The notes below the pieces were generated by a model that made no database searches, had not been told where the DNA came from, and was given only the letters and a program-made list of their open reading frames with translations. A stretch of DNA of 64,000 bases from Phalacrocorax aristotelis (Eukaryota > Chordata > Aves > Suliformes > Phalacrocoracidae), in the NCBI RefSeq assembly GCF_949628215.1, contig NC_134281.1, positions 14,766,501-14,830,500 of the forward strand. The letters run 5' to 3'. Positions 40,801-50,869 of the stretch are shown here, one piece after another. The stretch's first letter is position 1. Every line of letters begins with the position of its first letter. A program made the position numbers and the translations under genes.

Positions 40801-43800
40801 CAGGTGAAAGTGAAAAAACTGAAGAACCTAAAAACTTTGGACTCCAAACCTGGTAATAAATTGCTTCAGAGTTAAATGATCAGTATTTTAATTTTAAAAA
40901 GCATACTCTGTTTTCGCTTTGGCTATATGCTGCTTTTTTTCTTTAGGTGTTTATACCTCTTACAAGCCATACTTGAACAAAGATGAAGACATCGTTAAAC
41001 AGTTACAAAAGGTAATACTGCGAGTCTCTTCTTAATGGAAATTGTTTGATGTACTGTTGTACACTGTTTTCATTTAAGGCTGAGCTCTGCCTACGTAACT
41101 GAAATGGAACTAGATGCTTATTCCTTTGCCCCAATTCATAACTGAATCAATAGGTGTACACCGTCCTTGTAGAAGGGCTGCTGCCTTGTTAGCAGTTTCT
41201 ATAACAACATGAATGGTAGAACTCAAGAAGTTATCTTAGTAATTCAGAGAATTTAAATGATTGATCATTTCATCTGTTTTTGGTTTTCCACTCTCTGGCA
41301 TCCCCCTCTACTCAATTTGGTCTAGAAATTTCACACATGAGGTGTGTAAGAATCAGAGATTCCAAACTTTAAGTGATCTGCACAAGTTTGTTTATAGAAA
41401 TTTTTCTTTCTTTGAATTTCTTTACATGAAAAAAAAAAAATCAGCAACTGAATATCCTTTCATGGTTCAGGGTAGGCAATGCTATATGTAAGCTTATGGC
41501 AAATGAATACAGAAACACTGGAATAAATATTTTTTTAAAAAAAACCACAACTACTTACATATTTTGGGGTTACAGACTTATTGTGATATTTTATTTCTTT
41601 TTTTAAAGGGTGTACAACAGAAACGTCCTACAGAAGCACAGAGTGTGATTCTTCGGCGATATTTTTCGGAATTGACGGAAAGTTTCATTATTCCATTAGT
41701 GAGTTCTTGGACTAATGGGTTGTTTACATATGTAATATGGAGTAGCTTTCTAAGTCCAGTAACTATCTGGTAACTAGCAGTGTACCCCTGGGGTCAACAC
41801 TGGGTCCAGTCCTGTTCAACATCTCTGTTAGTGATCTGGATGATGGGGCACTGTATACCAGCAGCAAGTATGCTGATGGTACAAAACTGGGAGGAGTGAC
41901 TTACACACCAGAGGGTTGTGCTGATGTTTGGAGGGACCTTAACAGGCTGGAGAAATGGGCTGACAGGTACCTCATGCAGTTCAGCAAATAGAAGTGGAAA
42001 GTCCCACGCCTTGGAAGGAATAAAGCTATGCAGCAGTATATACTGCAGGCCACCAGGCTGGAAGGCAGCTTTGCAGAAAAGGATCTGGGGGTCCTGATGG
42101 GCATGAAGTCGAACGTCAGCCAGCAATATGCCCTGGAAGCAAAGGTGGCCGATGGCATCCTGGGCTGTGTTAGGAGGGGTGTTGCCCCTAGCAGGTTGAG
42201 GGGGGTGATCCTTCCCCTCCATTCAGTACTGGTGAGGCTATACCTGGACTATCATGTCCAGTTCTGGGCTGCCCATAATGAGGGGAGAGAGAGCAAGCTA
42301 CTGGAGAGAGTCCAGTGAAGGGCCACTAAAGTGATTGAGGGGCTGGACCATCTTTCATATGAGGAAAGGCTGAGAGAGCTGGGACTGTTTAGCCTTGGGA
42401 AGAGAAGGTTCTAGGGGGGATCTCATCAATGTATATAAATATCTCAAGGGATGGATATGAAGAAGACGGATCCAGGCTCCTTTCAATGGTGCCCAGTGAT
42501 AGGACAAGAGGCAGTGGGCACAAACTGAAACACAGGAGGGTCTGTTGACCATCAGGAAACACTTCTTACTGTGAAGGTGACTGAGCACTGGAACAGGTTA
42601 GGTTGCCCAGAGAGGTTGTGGAGTCTCCACCCTTGGAGATATTGAAAAACTGCCTGGGCATAGTCCTGGGCAGCCTGCAGGTGTGCTTGAGGAGGGGGGA
42701 AAAGGGGGGAGTTGGACCAGATGACCTCTAGATTTCCCTTCCAAACTCAACCATTTTGTGATTCTGTGAATAACATTTGAGCTACAGAAATGTACCATTA
42801 AGCTATGTAGTGACTTTTCTAAAATACTGTAGTCTTACATTTCTTTAATTACATACTTAGCAAAAAAATTATGAAGGCTGTAGCTTAATGTCAAAAATTA
42901 AACATATACCTAGACAAAGTGTTCAGATATCAAAAAAGAATGCTTCTTTGTGTATGTTGCTAGACTGCATTTTCAGATGTGTGCTTGCGATGTACTGTGT
43001 AGCATTAATGCAAAGCAAAATTGTGTGTGTATATTTTAACATGGAGTAAGAAGAAAATTTCTTCAAGCCTTCCTCAATACTTGGAACCCCAGTCCACTGT
43101 TGATTTTTTTGTTGTTGTTGTTTGCTTTTTTATCCCCCCTACCCCCCCCCCCCCCCCCCCTTTTAAGTGTAACGGTGTTTCCTCTGACTTAGAGAAATGT
43201 CAATTTTGGAAAAGTAGAGTTGGAAAGTACTTTGTAATGAGAAGAGCTCTTTAAGTGTATACTCTTGTAGTAATTTGCTGTGATAGCTATGGGGATGCTA
43301 CAAGGTAATCTTACTATTAATATGTGAAAGATCAACGAATTCAACTGGTAAAGTAGACTGGCTTAAATTTTTTCCCTTAAATATTTATTCTGCCTTCTAG
43401 TGGTAGTGCTTTTCAATGCAAATCACTAAAGTTTAGAGAATTTTTCCCTTTCCTAGTCATATTTGTGCACTCACTGCTGTTAATGCTTAGCATGAGAAAC
43501 TATCTAGCATATCTGCTCCTTTCATCTGCCTTGGCCAGGAAGACCATTTCTTTAGTTGTCCTCTAGGCAATTAATTTACTTCTCTTTTTTGCAAACTTAG
43601 TTATCTTTGCAACTCCTTTTTTAACCTATGTTCTATCTGACTTTCAAAGAACAATGTCTGTCTCTGAAGGTAGACAGTTGGGTTTTGTTTTGGTTTTGTC
43701 TTTTTGTTCATTGATTTTGGAGTTTTTTTGCCATTGGATTACCTGCAGTAGCCAAATTTCAAATTTCAGCAGTCGGACATCCTTGTGCAGTTGTTTTATG

Positions 43801-46800
43801 GCCTCAAGACAGCTGTTTCCTCAGACTGCTGCAATATCTGCAGGATTTTCAAATCTTGTACCTATGTCAAGCATAAACAGAGGTTACAAGAGACTTGAGA
43901 AAAAGGCAATGTCTCCACTTTGATTAAGAGTGTCTAGAACTAGCAAAAGGATTATTGTGAAGCTCAGGTTTTTCTCTGTAATTTCCTGTCAGGAAATGTT
44001 GATGGCCAACATGATGTAGCAGGGCCTACAGACTTTGCTTTCTCTTCTTACCTGGTGTCACTTTTCATAATTATTACGCTGTTTCAGAAAAAAATGGGTA
44101 AATGAAATATAATATGGATGACTGTTTCAAATGGTTAAATACCCTCAGGGAAAAATCACATATGCAGAGCTCTTCGCTAGATCATAAAATCAAAGATAAA
44201 TGTAGGTTAACTGGGACATCTGATCTATTCCCACTGCTTAGAACAAGGCCAATTTGACTATATAGCTAAATATAAAAACTTGCTTTACAAGTATGGGTAT
44301 AAACTTTTGGACAAATTCAACATACTTATGTCCCCTGATTCTAGAGAAGGCTTTGATCATTATCCTCATGCGTTGTCTTTCTCGGAGGCAGTAAATACAG
44401 CTTCTAGATTACTTGTAACTGCAATGGTCATGCACAGTACTGTTCTTTACCCAAGCCTTGGATTTTAGTGTCTAAGACATTTTCATGATTATCTGCTGTT
44501 TCTTAGTGTTAGTCTGCTTGGCAATAAACCTGGTACAGTTTTACATCCAGGGGTGAAAATCCCCAGACAAGGTGGAAAGCTTTCAGAGTTTCATGTCTTT
44601 TGGTTTTTTGGGGGGTTTTTTTGTTTCGTTTTTTTTTTGTGTGGGGTTTTTGTTTGTTTTTTTGTTGTTGTTTTAAAATCAACCTCAGCAAAGAGCCTCC
44701 AGTTTTCATTCTAAACAAATGAATACTGTGTTTAGGTTTAGAATGCATGCAGATTTGCAGGCTTTGAATTGCCTTGACTTGAAATGAAAATTTGTCATCT
44801 GTTTTCTAATTTGTGCATTAAGATAATGATAAATATGTTCTAATATGCTTTTACCTAGCATTTGGAAGTATGAAATCCAAGTAATCATGGACTTCACCAA
44901 CTCAAAAAGTTTTGCGTGAAGTTAAGTAATTTCTCTGGGCAAGTGTTTAAAATTGGGAAGTGATAGCTCAGGCATTGGATGTTTACGTATCAGCTGCCCC
45001 ATTCTGAGCTCTCTGAATGCTTTTTGTGGGTGACCTAAACTTTTCATCGTTTTAGAGCATGCACGATCAGGTCCAATTTCTGTCTGCAAGAATTGGAACA
45101 TCCCTAGACACTTGTTTGTCCTTGGGTGTTTTTAGAGGAGTTTTTCCTTAAAATTTGTCTTCCTGTTCTTTTGATACAGGACAGACACGTAGGATGAACC
45201 TAAAACCTTTCCCTAGTATTCCCCCCATCTTGCTCAAACTTTTATTTCAGGCAAGAAACTCTAATAAATTTTCTGTCATAAATCTTAAATTTGTACGGTG
45301 AGATCACCCTTTACATTCTCTGCCACCAGAAAAGTATATGGGGGGGTATCCTTTTTTTTTTTCAAAAGATAGATCTAGACTTTTTGTGCTATTGAAGCTG
45401 ATTATGTTCACAGATAAAAATGTATGGCCATTTGCATACAAACAATTTCAAAATGTATAGCAGCTTGTATTGATGTACTTGTGTGAGCTGGCAAGGTGGA
45501 GCTTCCTCCTGTCATCAGACCTAGCGCTTCAGTGGTGGCCTTGCCGAGAAATGTCTCCACTACTCATACATTAGCTAGTCTGTTGGGGCTCTAGCCATGC
45601 CTCTGCCAAGCATTGCTACTGCAGAGATGCCTGCAGCTGATAACAGCATTTTGTAGGTTAGTTCTATATGTAATGTTTATATGAGGGACTCTAAAAATCA
45701 CTTCCAAATACTTGATACAAAGTGGGATTACTGTTTGGAATCACCCATGATATGAAGGTACCTGTGGACTGCCACCAAAGAAAAGAGAGATTATTTACTT
45801 GTGGCTGGAGTTCAGGATATATATATTCCATGTATATGTTTGCTTCCTGTCCTCCTTGAATCTTGCTGACAAAGTTCTGCAGTTGGGAAATACAAACGGT
45901 ATTAGATAAGCTCCTCATGCTCTCATGTGGTAAATATGCATGACCCCACCCTGTACCAATACTTAGAAGAGAAAATGCTGTGGTCACAAGTGATAAGTAA
46001 ATGTACACGTGGATTGTATATCTTTTAATAGTGGTTATGCAAACAACCTTTCTTTTTCCTTTCCCTAGGAACGTTATGTGGCAAGCCTAATGCCTTTGCA
46101 AAAATGCATATCACCATGGAAGGTAAGGAAATGTAATTTGAATGAGCTGGAAATTGGTGATTAGAGAAAATGGTTACGGTATGCTAATGATTTTTTTTCT
46201 TTCTTTCCATAGAGTCCACCACAGCTGAGGCAATTTAGCCAAGATGATTTCATGAGGACACTGGAAAAAGCAGGACCGCAGCTCACATCAGGTTTAAAAG
46301 GAGACTGGATAGGACTTTACAGGTCATTTCTCTCACCAGCATAAATGAAGTTATATAAATGAAGACAAACCCATAACACAAACACTCTTTTCCTGAGCAA
46401 ACTTGTTATCAGTATTGATTTGAATAAGACTTGCTTTTAGAATATATGCTTTAATAGGAGTTGATGGTGCTTAGTATACTTTACTAGCTTAAATCTGTTT
46501 CTCTGTAACCCCTTAATGGTTTTCATAAGATGCTACTAATACTACAAGTCTCTGTATTATTTGTGGCTTTATTTCTGATTCTAACTTGATTCTTCCTTCT
46601 AGTCAAACACCAAGATAAAAATGAGGATATTTCAAACAAAGCCTAGCCTTTTTTTTTTCCTGACAAAATTCCTGATCTTTATTGTTTTTCAAACCCTTCT
46701 TCTTTACATGATTTTCTCAATCCTTCTCTTGATTAATAGAAGCACCTGTTATACTCCATTTCAGAATATTACATTGTTTTGAAGGTAAACAGAGAAAGGG

Positions 46801-49105
46801 TCCTAATGCCTTATTCAACTTCAAACATAATTACATTTGATGACTTAGAAAACAGTGCTATCAAAATTGTAGTTTAAATATAAAATGTATTTTGCTTCGG
46901 TGTTTTACCAGGCATTTTTTGAAATCGCCCAACTTTGATGGTTGGTTTAGGAGCCGGCAAAAAGAAATGACACAGAAGCTGGAGGCCCTTCATTTAGAAG
47001 CACTCTGTAACGAGGTTAGAAAAATGTGTACTTACAATTACATTTATCATCTTGTAATAAAAATATATTCTCCCTCAAGTCAGTTTTACTTGTGCTGTTT
47101 TCACTGCTTGAACATAAAAATGTTAATAATTTTTGTCAACTCTGATCTAGAAAAACACAAATTTGTTAATAAAGTACAAGCTAGAACTAACAAAAGAGAC
47201 ACTATGAAATGCAGTATGCTTGTCCTTTTGTTTTCTTGTGCATTTTGAAATTGAGTATACCCCAAGGGGGGAAAAAAACACGGTTTTTCCTCTTATTTGA
47301 TAATGTTATTTCATTCAGCTTCCTTCCTTCCTTGGTATTCCAACACATTTTTATTTGTGACATAGTTTCTAGCTTTGAAGGTATAAACTCAGTGAGTACC
47401 ATAGTAAATTGACAACTAATTAGATATGGATAGTAAATAAGCGTACAACTGATTCACAGTAATTGAAAGCTGAGAAGTGAAATATGTTTATTGATATATA
47501 ACAAAACGCCACAGAAATGATCTTATGTTGTAAGATCCGTTCTTTGCTTAAGAAGCTGAAGTGGGTATTGGTATAATTTGAGTCGGAACAACTGATAAAG
47601 AAAAGTATCGCAAGAGGAGAAGAGATTGTACAACTAAAGAGGGAATAGGAAGGAAAAAATAAGTCAACACCACAGCTTTAAAACAAAAAAAAATTTGTGC
47701 TGGTCATCTTGAAAAAGCCATTGATCCCCGCCCCATGCCTTGTCAATTCCCAAACAGTGTATTGTAGCAACTCAAATAGATTGTTCAGTTAGAGCACCCC
47801 AATAATTTGCATGACAATAGCTAGGTCAATTATATCACCTGGAATATATCCAAATGTCTTTGACACTAACTTACTGCAAAGAAAAGGGAATGTGTCACGA
47901 ATTTATTACTAACTCTGCTGCTTATTAGCTTTTTCTTTTGATTCAAGTATTAACATCTTTCAGTACGTGAGGAAATTTCTTTAACAGGTGAATAGTAAAG
48001 GGGTAGGGGAACAGAGCTTCCATAACAAAATTCATTTAATGAGTATCTCATTGTGCTGGCAGATCTGATTTGGTAAACATTCACTGTCATTTTGTGTTGT
48101 AGATGCTATTTTTGAAACTGAGCCTGTTTTGGCATGATTTTATATTTTTTTATTTGTTTGTACTGTGTTTGTGTCCTAGTCTCCTGTTTTGCTAAGTCCT
48201 GGGCAAACATGCAAATAAAGCAGATTTTGCAGTTCACAGTAGAGACAGTACATGAGTAAAATGAGTTTAGTAAATGGCATGAGAATAAGGAAAAGCAGAA
48301 GATCCATTCTGAACAGTAGGTGTAAATTAATACTACTTTTGAAAATGATATATGTTGCCATGATCATGTCAATGCTTAATTTTTGTTCTTTTAGAACTTG
48401 GTTTTCTGGAGTCAGAAGCATACTGAAGTAGAAACGGTGGATCTTGTCTTAAAATTGAAGAATAAACTGGTAAGTAAGTGAATTGAACATGGTTCAATTT
48501 TGCCTGACTTAACTAGATAAAAATATTTCATAGTTGTGTTTACAGGTACTTAAACGAAAATATTCTTTAAGATTGAGGTAGCTCAAGGATCGGTCATTCA
48601 GGTTTTTAAACCAAAACCAGTTCATTTCAGCCATGACTGAAGAGTTAGCTAGCTTCCCAACATCATCCAGCTATGTTGGAAACCGTTGTGCTGGTCGTCT
48701 TTGTTTTAAAACTAGTTGCAACTTTGTGACCGATCAGAGATGGAGCAAGGCTGGATCCTCTGGGAAGCAGAAAACTAAACTTTCTTGAGATTATTGAAAG
48801 CCCAAATCAGTGTTAGCTCATGCTGTTGTGTGGGTGTTGAGGAACCTACTATTGTCCAAATTCCTACTCAGTTGGCAGATGAGGAGTGAATTTTCTGGTT
48901 TCACTAATATGTCACTTTGGTGTGTCTTACCTTGCATTTTTAGTAGAAATCACTTTTTCTTGTACCTTTGCAGTTGCAGGCTGACAGAGAACAGCTTCCT
49001 GTGAAAACTGACACGCTGAAAAAGCTGCAGATGCACATCAATGATATTATACTAGCACTTCCAGGTGACTTACAGGACATCTTGCTGAAAACAGGCACAA
49101 CATGA
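22650..49105 (+). CDS. DENND6A: DENND6A, complete coding gene (20 coding exons)
   Basis: The 20 exons listed separately join in frame into 592 codons including the TGA stop (591 residues; human about 608). All introns are GT-AG. DENND6A (FAM116A) is a DENN-domain guanine nucleotide exchange factor for Rab14. It acts on recycling endosomes in ADAM10/N-cadherin trafficking and cell-junction control, and more recent work links it to Arl8b, Rab34 and lysosome positioning. A short acidic/alanine-rich N terminus (residues 1-40) precedes the uDENN part (about 41-220: [40 protein letters not shown]). A less conserved linker follows (about 217-250). The cDENN part holds [20 protein letters not shown] and the dDENN part runs to the C terminus. 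There is no signal peptide or membrane segment. The start is the only ATG that gives an N terminus leading straight into the conserved domain. No frameshift or early stop is present, so the gene looks intact. Confidence 0.96.
22836..26143 (+). other. DENND6A: DENND6A intron 1
   Basis: The CpG-rich start (to about 23110) passes into AT-rich sequence without recognisable exons or classified repeats. It ends in a pyrimidine tract and TAG. Confidence 0.85.
26144..26182 (+). CDS. DENND6A: DENND6A coding exon 2
   Basis: A 39-base exon encoding [13 protein letters not shown] (residues 63-75), between a TTTTTCCTGTAG acceptor and donor GTAAGC. Phase 0. The following intron is only 95 bases. Confidence 0.93.
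26278..26320 (+). CDS. DENND6A: DENND6A coding exon 3
   Basis: A 43-base exon encoding [14 protein letters not shown] plus the first base of a Gly codon, then donor GTGAGT. Confidence 0.93.
26321..29691 (+). other. DENND6A: DENND6A intron 3
   Basis: An AT-rich intron of 3.4 kb with a T run at 27392-27413 and an 18-base perfect palindrome at 28843-28860. I recognise no exon, RNA gene or transposon in it. Confidence 0.85.
27392..27413 (+). repeat. Poly-T run (22 T)
   Basis: An uninterrupted homopolymer in DENND6A intron 3. Open frames running across it are compositional. Confidence 0.9.
29692..29804 (+). CDS. DENND6A: DENND6A coding exon 4
   Basis: It completes the split Gly and encodes [11 protein letters not shown] through DRDLPVYLK (to residue 127), uDENN core. 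Acceptor CCCCTACATAG, donor GTTGGA (weaker than consensus). Confidence 0.94.
30805..30885 (+). CDS. DENND6A: DENND6A coding exon 5
   Basis: 27 codons, [20 protein letters not shown] through YFQK (residues 128-154). Acceptor TTTTGCAG, donor GTAATT. Phase 0 at both ends. Confidence 0.95.
31265..31370 (+). CDS. DENND6A: DENND6A coding exon 6
   Basis: It encodes [20 protein letters not shown] through SEAFLEA plus one base (residues 155-189). Acceptor TTTTTTCTAG, donor GTAGTG. Confidence 0.94.
32441..32520 (+). CDS. DENND6A: DENND6A coding exon 7
   Basis: It encodes [27 protein letters not shown] (to residue 216). The acceptor is CTCTCTAAG. A TAG seven bases further in (ending 32447) would shift the frame, so the upstream AG is chosen. 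Donor GTAAAT. Confidence 0.92.
33421..33488 (+). repeat. G/T-rich simple repeat
   Basis: Runs of GGTTTTG, GGGTTTT and a terminal T run lie within DENND6A intron 7. Low complexity, no coding function. Confidence 0.75.
34066..34128 (+). CDS. DENND6A: DENND6A coding exon 8
   Basis: 21 codons, [21 protein letters not shown] (residues 217-237). Acceptor TTTCAAAG, donor GTAGAG. This linker is one of the least conserved parts compared with the human protein as I recall it. Confidence 0.92.
34762..34817 (+). CDS. DENND6A: DENND6A coding exon 9
   Basis: It encodes [18 protein letters not shown] plus two bases of an Arg codon. Acceptor GTCTTTTAG, donor GTAGGA. Confidence 0.93.
35179..35301 (+). CDS. 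DENND6A: DENND6A coding exon 10
   Basis: It completes Arg and encodes [20 protein letters not shown] then [20 protein letters not shown] plus two bases of a Ser codon (to about residue 296). This is the hallmark cDENN core. Acceptor GTTTTTAG, donor GTAAAT. Confidence 0.95.
   Translation: MFLSSVLSHSDALGTSIARRTTCCDGPITIRIFGNSLGTC
35479..35574 (+). CDS. DENND6A: DENND6A coding exon 11
   Basis: It encodes [20 protein letters not shown] through YTTRTQA plus two bases of Pro (to residue 328). Acceptor CCTTGCAG, donor GTAAGT. Confidence 0.95.
35575..38890 (+). other. DENND6A: DENND6A intron 11
   Basis: A 3.3-kb AT-rich intron with an A/C-rich simple repeat near 38505-38605. No exon or classified transposon is seen. 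Confidence 0.85.
38505..38605 (+). repeat. A/C-rich simple repeat (AAAC type)
   Basis: Degenerate AAAC and AAACCA units make the plus strand nearly free of T. The reverse-strand frame here is compositional. Confidence 0.7.
38891..38985 (+). CDS. DENND6A: DENND6A coding exon 12
   Basis: It completes Pro and encodes [20 protein letters not shown] then [11 protein letters not shown] plus one base (to residue 360). Acceptor TTTTTCTAG, donor GTAAAG. Confidence 0.95.
38986..40786 (+). other. DENND6A: DENND6A intron 12
   Basis: A 1.8-kb AT-rich intron. I see no exon, RNA gene or classified repeat in it. Confidence 0.85.
40787..40852 (+). CDS. DENND6A: DENND6A coding exon 13
   Basis: 22 codons, [20 protein letters not shown] then KP plus one base of Gly; a lysine-rich stretch. 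Acceptor TTTTGGCAG, donor GTAATA. The short intron that follows is 94 bases. Confidence 0.94.
40947..41011 (+). CDS. DENND6A: DENND6A coding exon 14
   Basis: It completes Gly and encodes [21 protein letters not shown] (to residue 404). Acceptor TTCTTTAG, donor GTAATA. Confidence 0.94.
41609..41698 (+). CDS. DENND6A: DENND6A coding exon 15
   Basis: 30 codons, [20 protein letters not shown] through [10 protein letters not shown] (residues 405-434). Acceptor TTTTTTTAAAG, donor GTGAGT. A CR1 copy begins only about 80 bases after this donor. Confidence 0.95.
41777..42769 (+). mobile_element. CR1 LINE, 5'-truncated copy (about 1 kb) in DENND6A intron 15
   Basis: Sense-orientation CR1. It begins in the reverse-transcriptase region, with a [12 protein letters not shown]-like segment at 41863-41898 where the usual FADD box reads YADG (41869-41880). 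It continues through the conserved ORF2 C-terminal block ([41 protein letters not shown]) at about 42070-42316, then [16 protein letters not shown]-like sequence near 42340-42395. It ends in the CR1 3' region with GATTCTGTGA at 42760-42769. Several stops and frame changes show it is dead. Its relative completeness suggests a younger insertion than the other CR1 traces in the window. Confidence 0.93.
43142..43160 (+). repeat. Poly-C run (19 C)
   Basis: An uninterrupted C homopolymer followed by TTTT in DENND6A intron 15. The open frame crossing it is an artefact of composition. Confidence 0.9.
44180..44260 (-). repeat. Possible antisense CR1 3'-end remnant
   Basis: A motif series like ATCATAAAATC, GGGACATCTGATCTATTCCC, and GCTTAGAACAAGGCCAATTT resembles the reverse complement of the avian CR1 3' end, where a GGGACCTC...CATCTAGTCC block precedes a GCAGGGCCAACTT block. 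Divergence is high and the call is tentative. Confidence 0.4.
44600..44665 (+). repeat. G/T-rich low-complexity tract
   Basis: T runs separated by GG, GTGG and GTTG, almost without A or C. It lies in DENND6A intron 15. Confidence 0.7.
46069..46122 (+). CDS. DENND6A: DENND6A coding exon 16
   Basis: 18 codons, [18 protein letters not shown] (residues 435-452). Acceptor TTTCCCTAG, donor GTAAGG; both ends phase 0. Confidence 0.95.
46213..46322 (+). CDS. DENND6A: DENND6A coding exon 17
   Basis: It encodes [20 protein letters not shown] then [16 protein letters not shown] plus two bases of Arg (to residue 488). Acceptor TTTCCATAG, donor GTCATT, a weak donor. Confidence 0.93.
46912..47014 (+). CDS. 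DENND6A: DENND6A coding exon 18
   Basis: It completes Arg and encodes [20 protein letters not shown] then [14 protein letters not shown] (to residue 523). Acceptor TTTTACCAG, donor GTTAGA, weak at position 3. Confidence 0.93.
48395..48469 (+). CDS. DENND6A: DENND6A coding exon 19
   Basis: 25 codons, [20 protein letters not shown] then LKNKL (residues 524-548). Acceptor TTCTTTTAG, donor GTAAGT. Confidence 0.95.
48974..49105 (+). CDS. DENND6A: DENND6A coding exon 20 and stop
   Basis: It encodes [20 protein letters not shown] through LLKTGTT and TGA (49103-49105), residues 549-591. Acceptor TACCTTTGCAG. The C terminus matches the family, ending in a short KTG-containing tail. Confidence 0.95.
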   Translation: MQADREQLPVKTDTLKKLQMHINDIILALPGDLQDILLKTGTT

Positions 49106-49505
49106 TTTCTGCTGGGCTTTCTTTTGTGCAGAAAACAAAAGGCAAATGTAGTTTCACAGAAGGCAGTGGCTTACCAACTTCAGAACACAGCTCTAAATAG
49201 TATGTTAACACTACAAATGGACTGTGCTAGTAGTACAGCCCATGATACTATTTTCACTGTTTTTTCTACTTAAATACCAATGCAACTAAAGGAATTCCTG
49301 TGTCTAATAATGTTTGAAATAAGTGCTCTTAAAGAAAAATCTGTGGGCATATGAAACTATACCACAGTGTAGGACCACAGTGCAGTGCTGGCATTGCAGA
49401 ATGTCTTATAATTGGTGCTGCTACACCCAATCCTGGTAACTCAGGGGTAAGCAATATTGATCCTGTTATCCTGTTCTGTCCTGTTGATGTAGTATCTGAT
49501 TGCTT

Positions 49506-49520
49506 CCCCCCCCCCCCCCC
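49506..49520 (+). repeat. Poly-C run (15 C)
   Basis: A C homopolymer in the presumed DENND6A 3' UTR; if transcribed it could bind poly(rC)-binding proteins. Confidence 0.85.
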
Positions 49521-50325
49521 TTGTAGTTTTCATCTAGTGCTAAGCCCAACTGGCTTATTGTGTGACTTGGTCAGAATACATTATAGTTGACGTATTTTAC
49601 TGGTAAATCATTGCTTTCAAAACTGCTTCAGGGACAGCTGAAATAATCAGATTGGTTCTTGACTTTCTTCTTTTCTCCTTCCTACCATCCTTCCAAAACC
49701 ATATTAATTTAGTATCTTTAAAGAAGAGAAGGCAGCTGACAAAAATTTCCTGAAGAGAAGTCTCTTCCATTCAATATCAGTTAATTAGGGTGCTCTTAAC
49801 TCACATGCCTTAAATATAAAGTAATTGTGTACTAATCGGTAGTTTTAAACTGCTGACATTCAGGATTTAAAGTGGATTACTAGTGTAAATGAAGTAAGCA
49901 GTATTCATCACAGGAAATACACACATGGTGGTGTGTTTTTAACTCGGTGATTTCAGTACAGTTAGCTGATACACAATCTGTTTCAGCTGGTGATCGTAGC
50001 AGTCAGCTCCTGTAATAAATATTTTATATTTTTACTTTATTTTTTTACTTATACCTGTAGGGTGTTTGAGGAGGTAATAGGGCTGGAGGGAGATGATGTT
50101 GGCTTCAGCTGAAAAAAAGCCTATGGAAAGGTCGAACTGTGTCAAGAAAAGATTGTAGCATGAAATTATTCTCAGTATGTGTATATAGCAGACATACATA
50201 AAGAGTAATTGCCTCTTGCATATTAAGCAACAAGAATGTGATGTTTTTCCTTAACACGTTTCAGCGGTATATAAGAACTCAGCTGCTCCACATGCAGTGT
50301 TGTACTTTTGACCAGTTTGAAGTAG

Positions 50326-50331
50326 AATAAA
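50326..50331 (+). terminator. DENND6A: Polyadenylation signal AATAAA (candidate)
   Basis: A canonical hexamer 1.2 kb after the DENND6A stop codon, with a GTGT-containing stretch just downstream. One of three candidates. Confidence 0.45.
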
Positions 50332-50840
50332 CTTATTGCTAGAGTGTACACACAGCATACACTTTTATATGACAAGTGGATCACAGTTATTAAAAAAAAA
50401 ATCTGCTTTTAAGTGCTTGGATAGAATTTTTAAAAATTTGCAACATATTCCTGCTACAAGAATATGCTTTTGTATGATAAATATTTCATACCATCTTTCT
50501 AAAAATGTCTTATTTAGATATAAAGTGTCACAACGGTATTTTTATGAAAATATGTATTTTAATACTGATATGGTTTGTATACAATTACTCATTACCAAAA
50601 GTTTAATGTATCTTTTCTGTTACTTAAACTACATCACTTCAGCATTAATTCCTAACTTAAAAATTTTTTGCACACCTGATGAATAACCTTTCTAATCCAG
50701 AAATTAGTAAGTGGCCATTCTTATACTAAATTATCTTCAATATTTAACCTGGAGCACTGTGTAGTTTCTTGGAACCATGTAGACTGGTAACAACTATGAT
50801 AACTGTCACATGACTGCAAGTATGTATTTTTGTAAAAGGA

Positions 50841-50846
50841 AATAAA
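50841..50846 (+). terminator. DENND6A: Polyadenylation signal AATAAA (candidate, distal)
   Basis: A canonical hexamer with upstream TGTA motifs (50822 and 50831) and a downstream GT-rich element (GTGTGATTTGTTTGTTTT near 50899-50916). It has the best flanking context of the three candidates. Confidence 0.5.
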
Positions 50847-50869
50847 GGGTTTGATATCTCCGCCCCCCC

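Larger units (their letters stand above)
41699..46068 (+). other. DENND6A: DENND6A intron 15
   Basis: A 4.4-kb intron holding the CR1 copy, a C run at 43142-43160, a G/T-rich low-complexity tract at about 44600-44665 and a possible antisense CR1 3' remnant near 44.2 kb. No exon is seen. Confidence 0.85.

Noticed and set aside
41794-42798. Minus-strand frames of 66-142 codons near DENND6A exon 15.
   Set aside because: They are the reverse complement of the sense CR1 copy.
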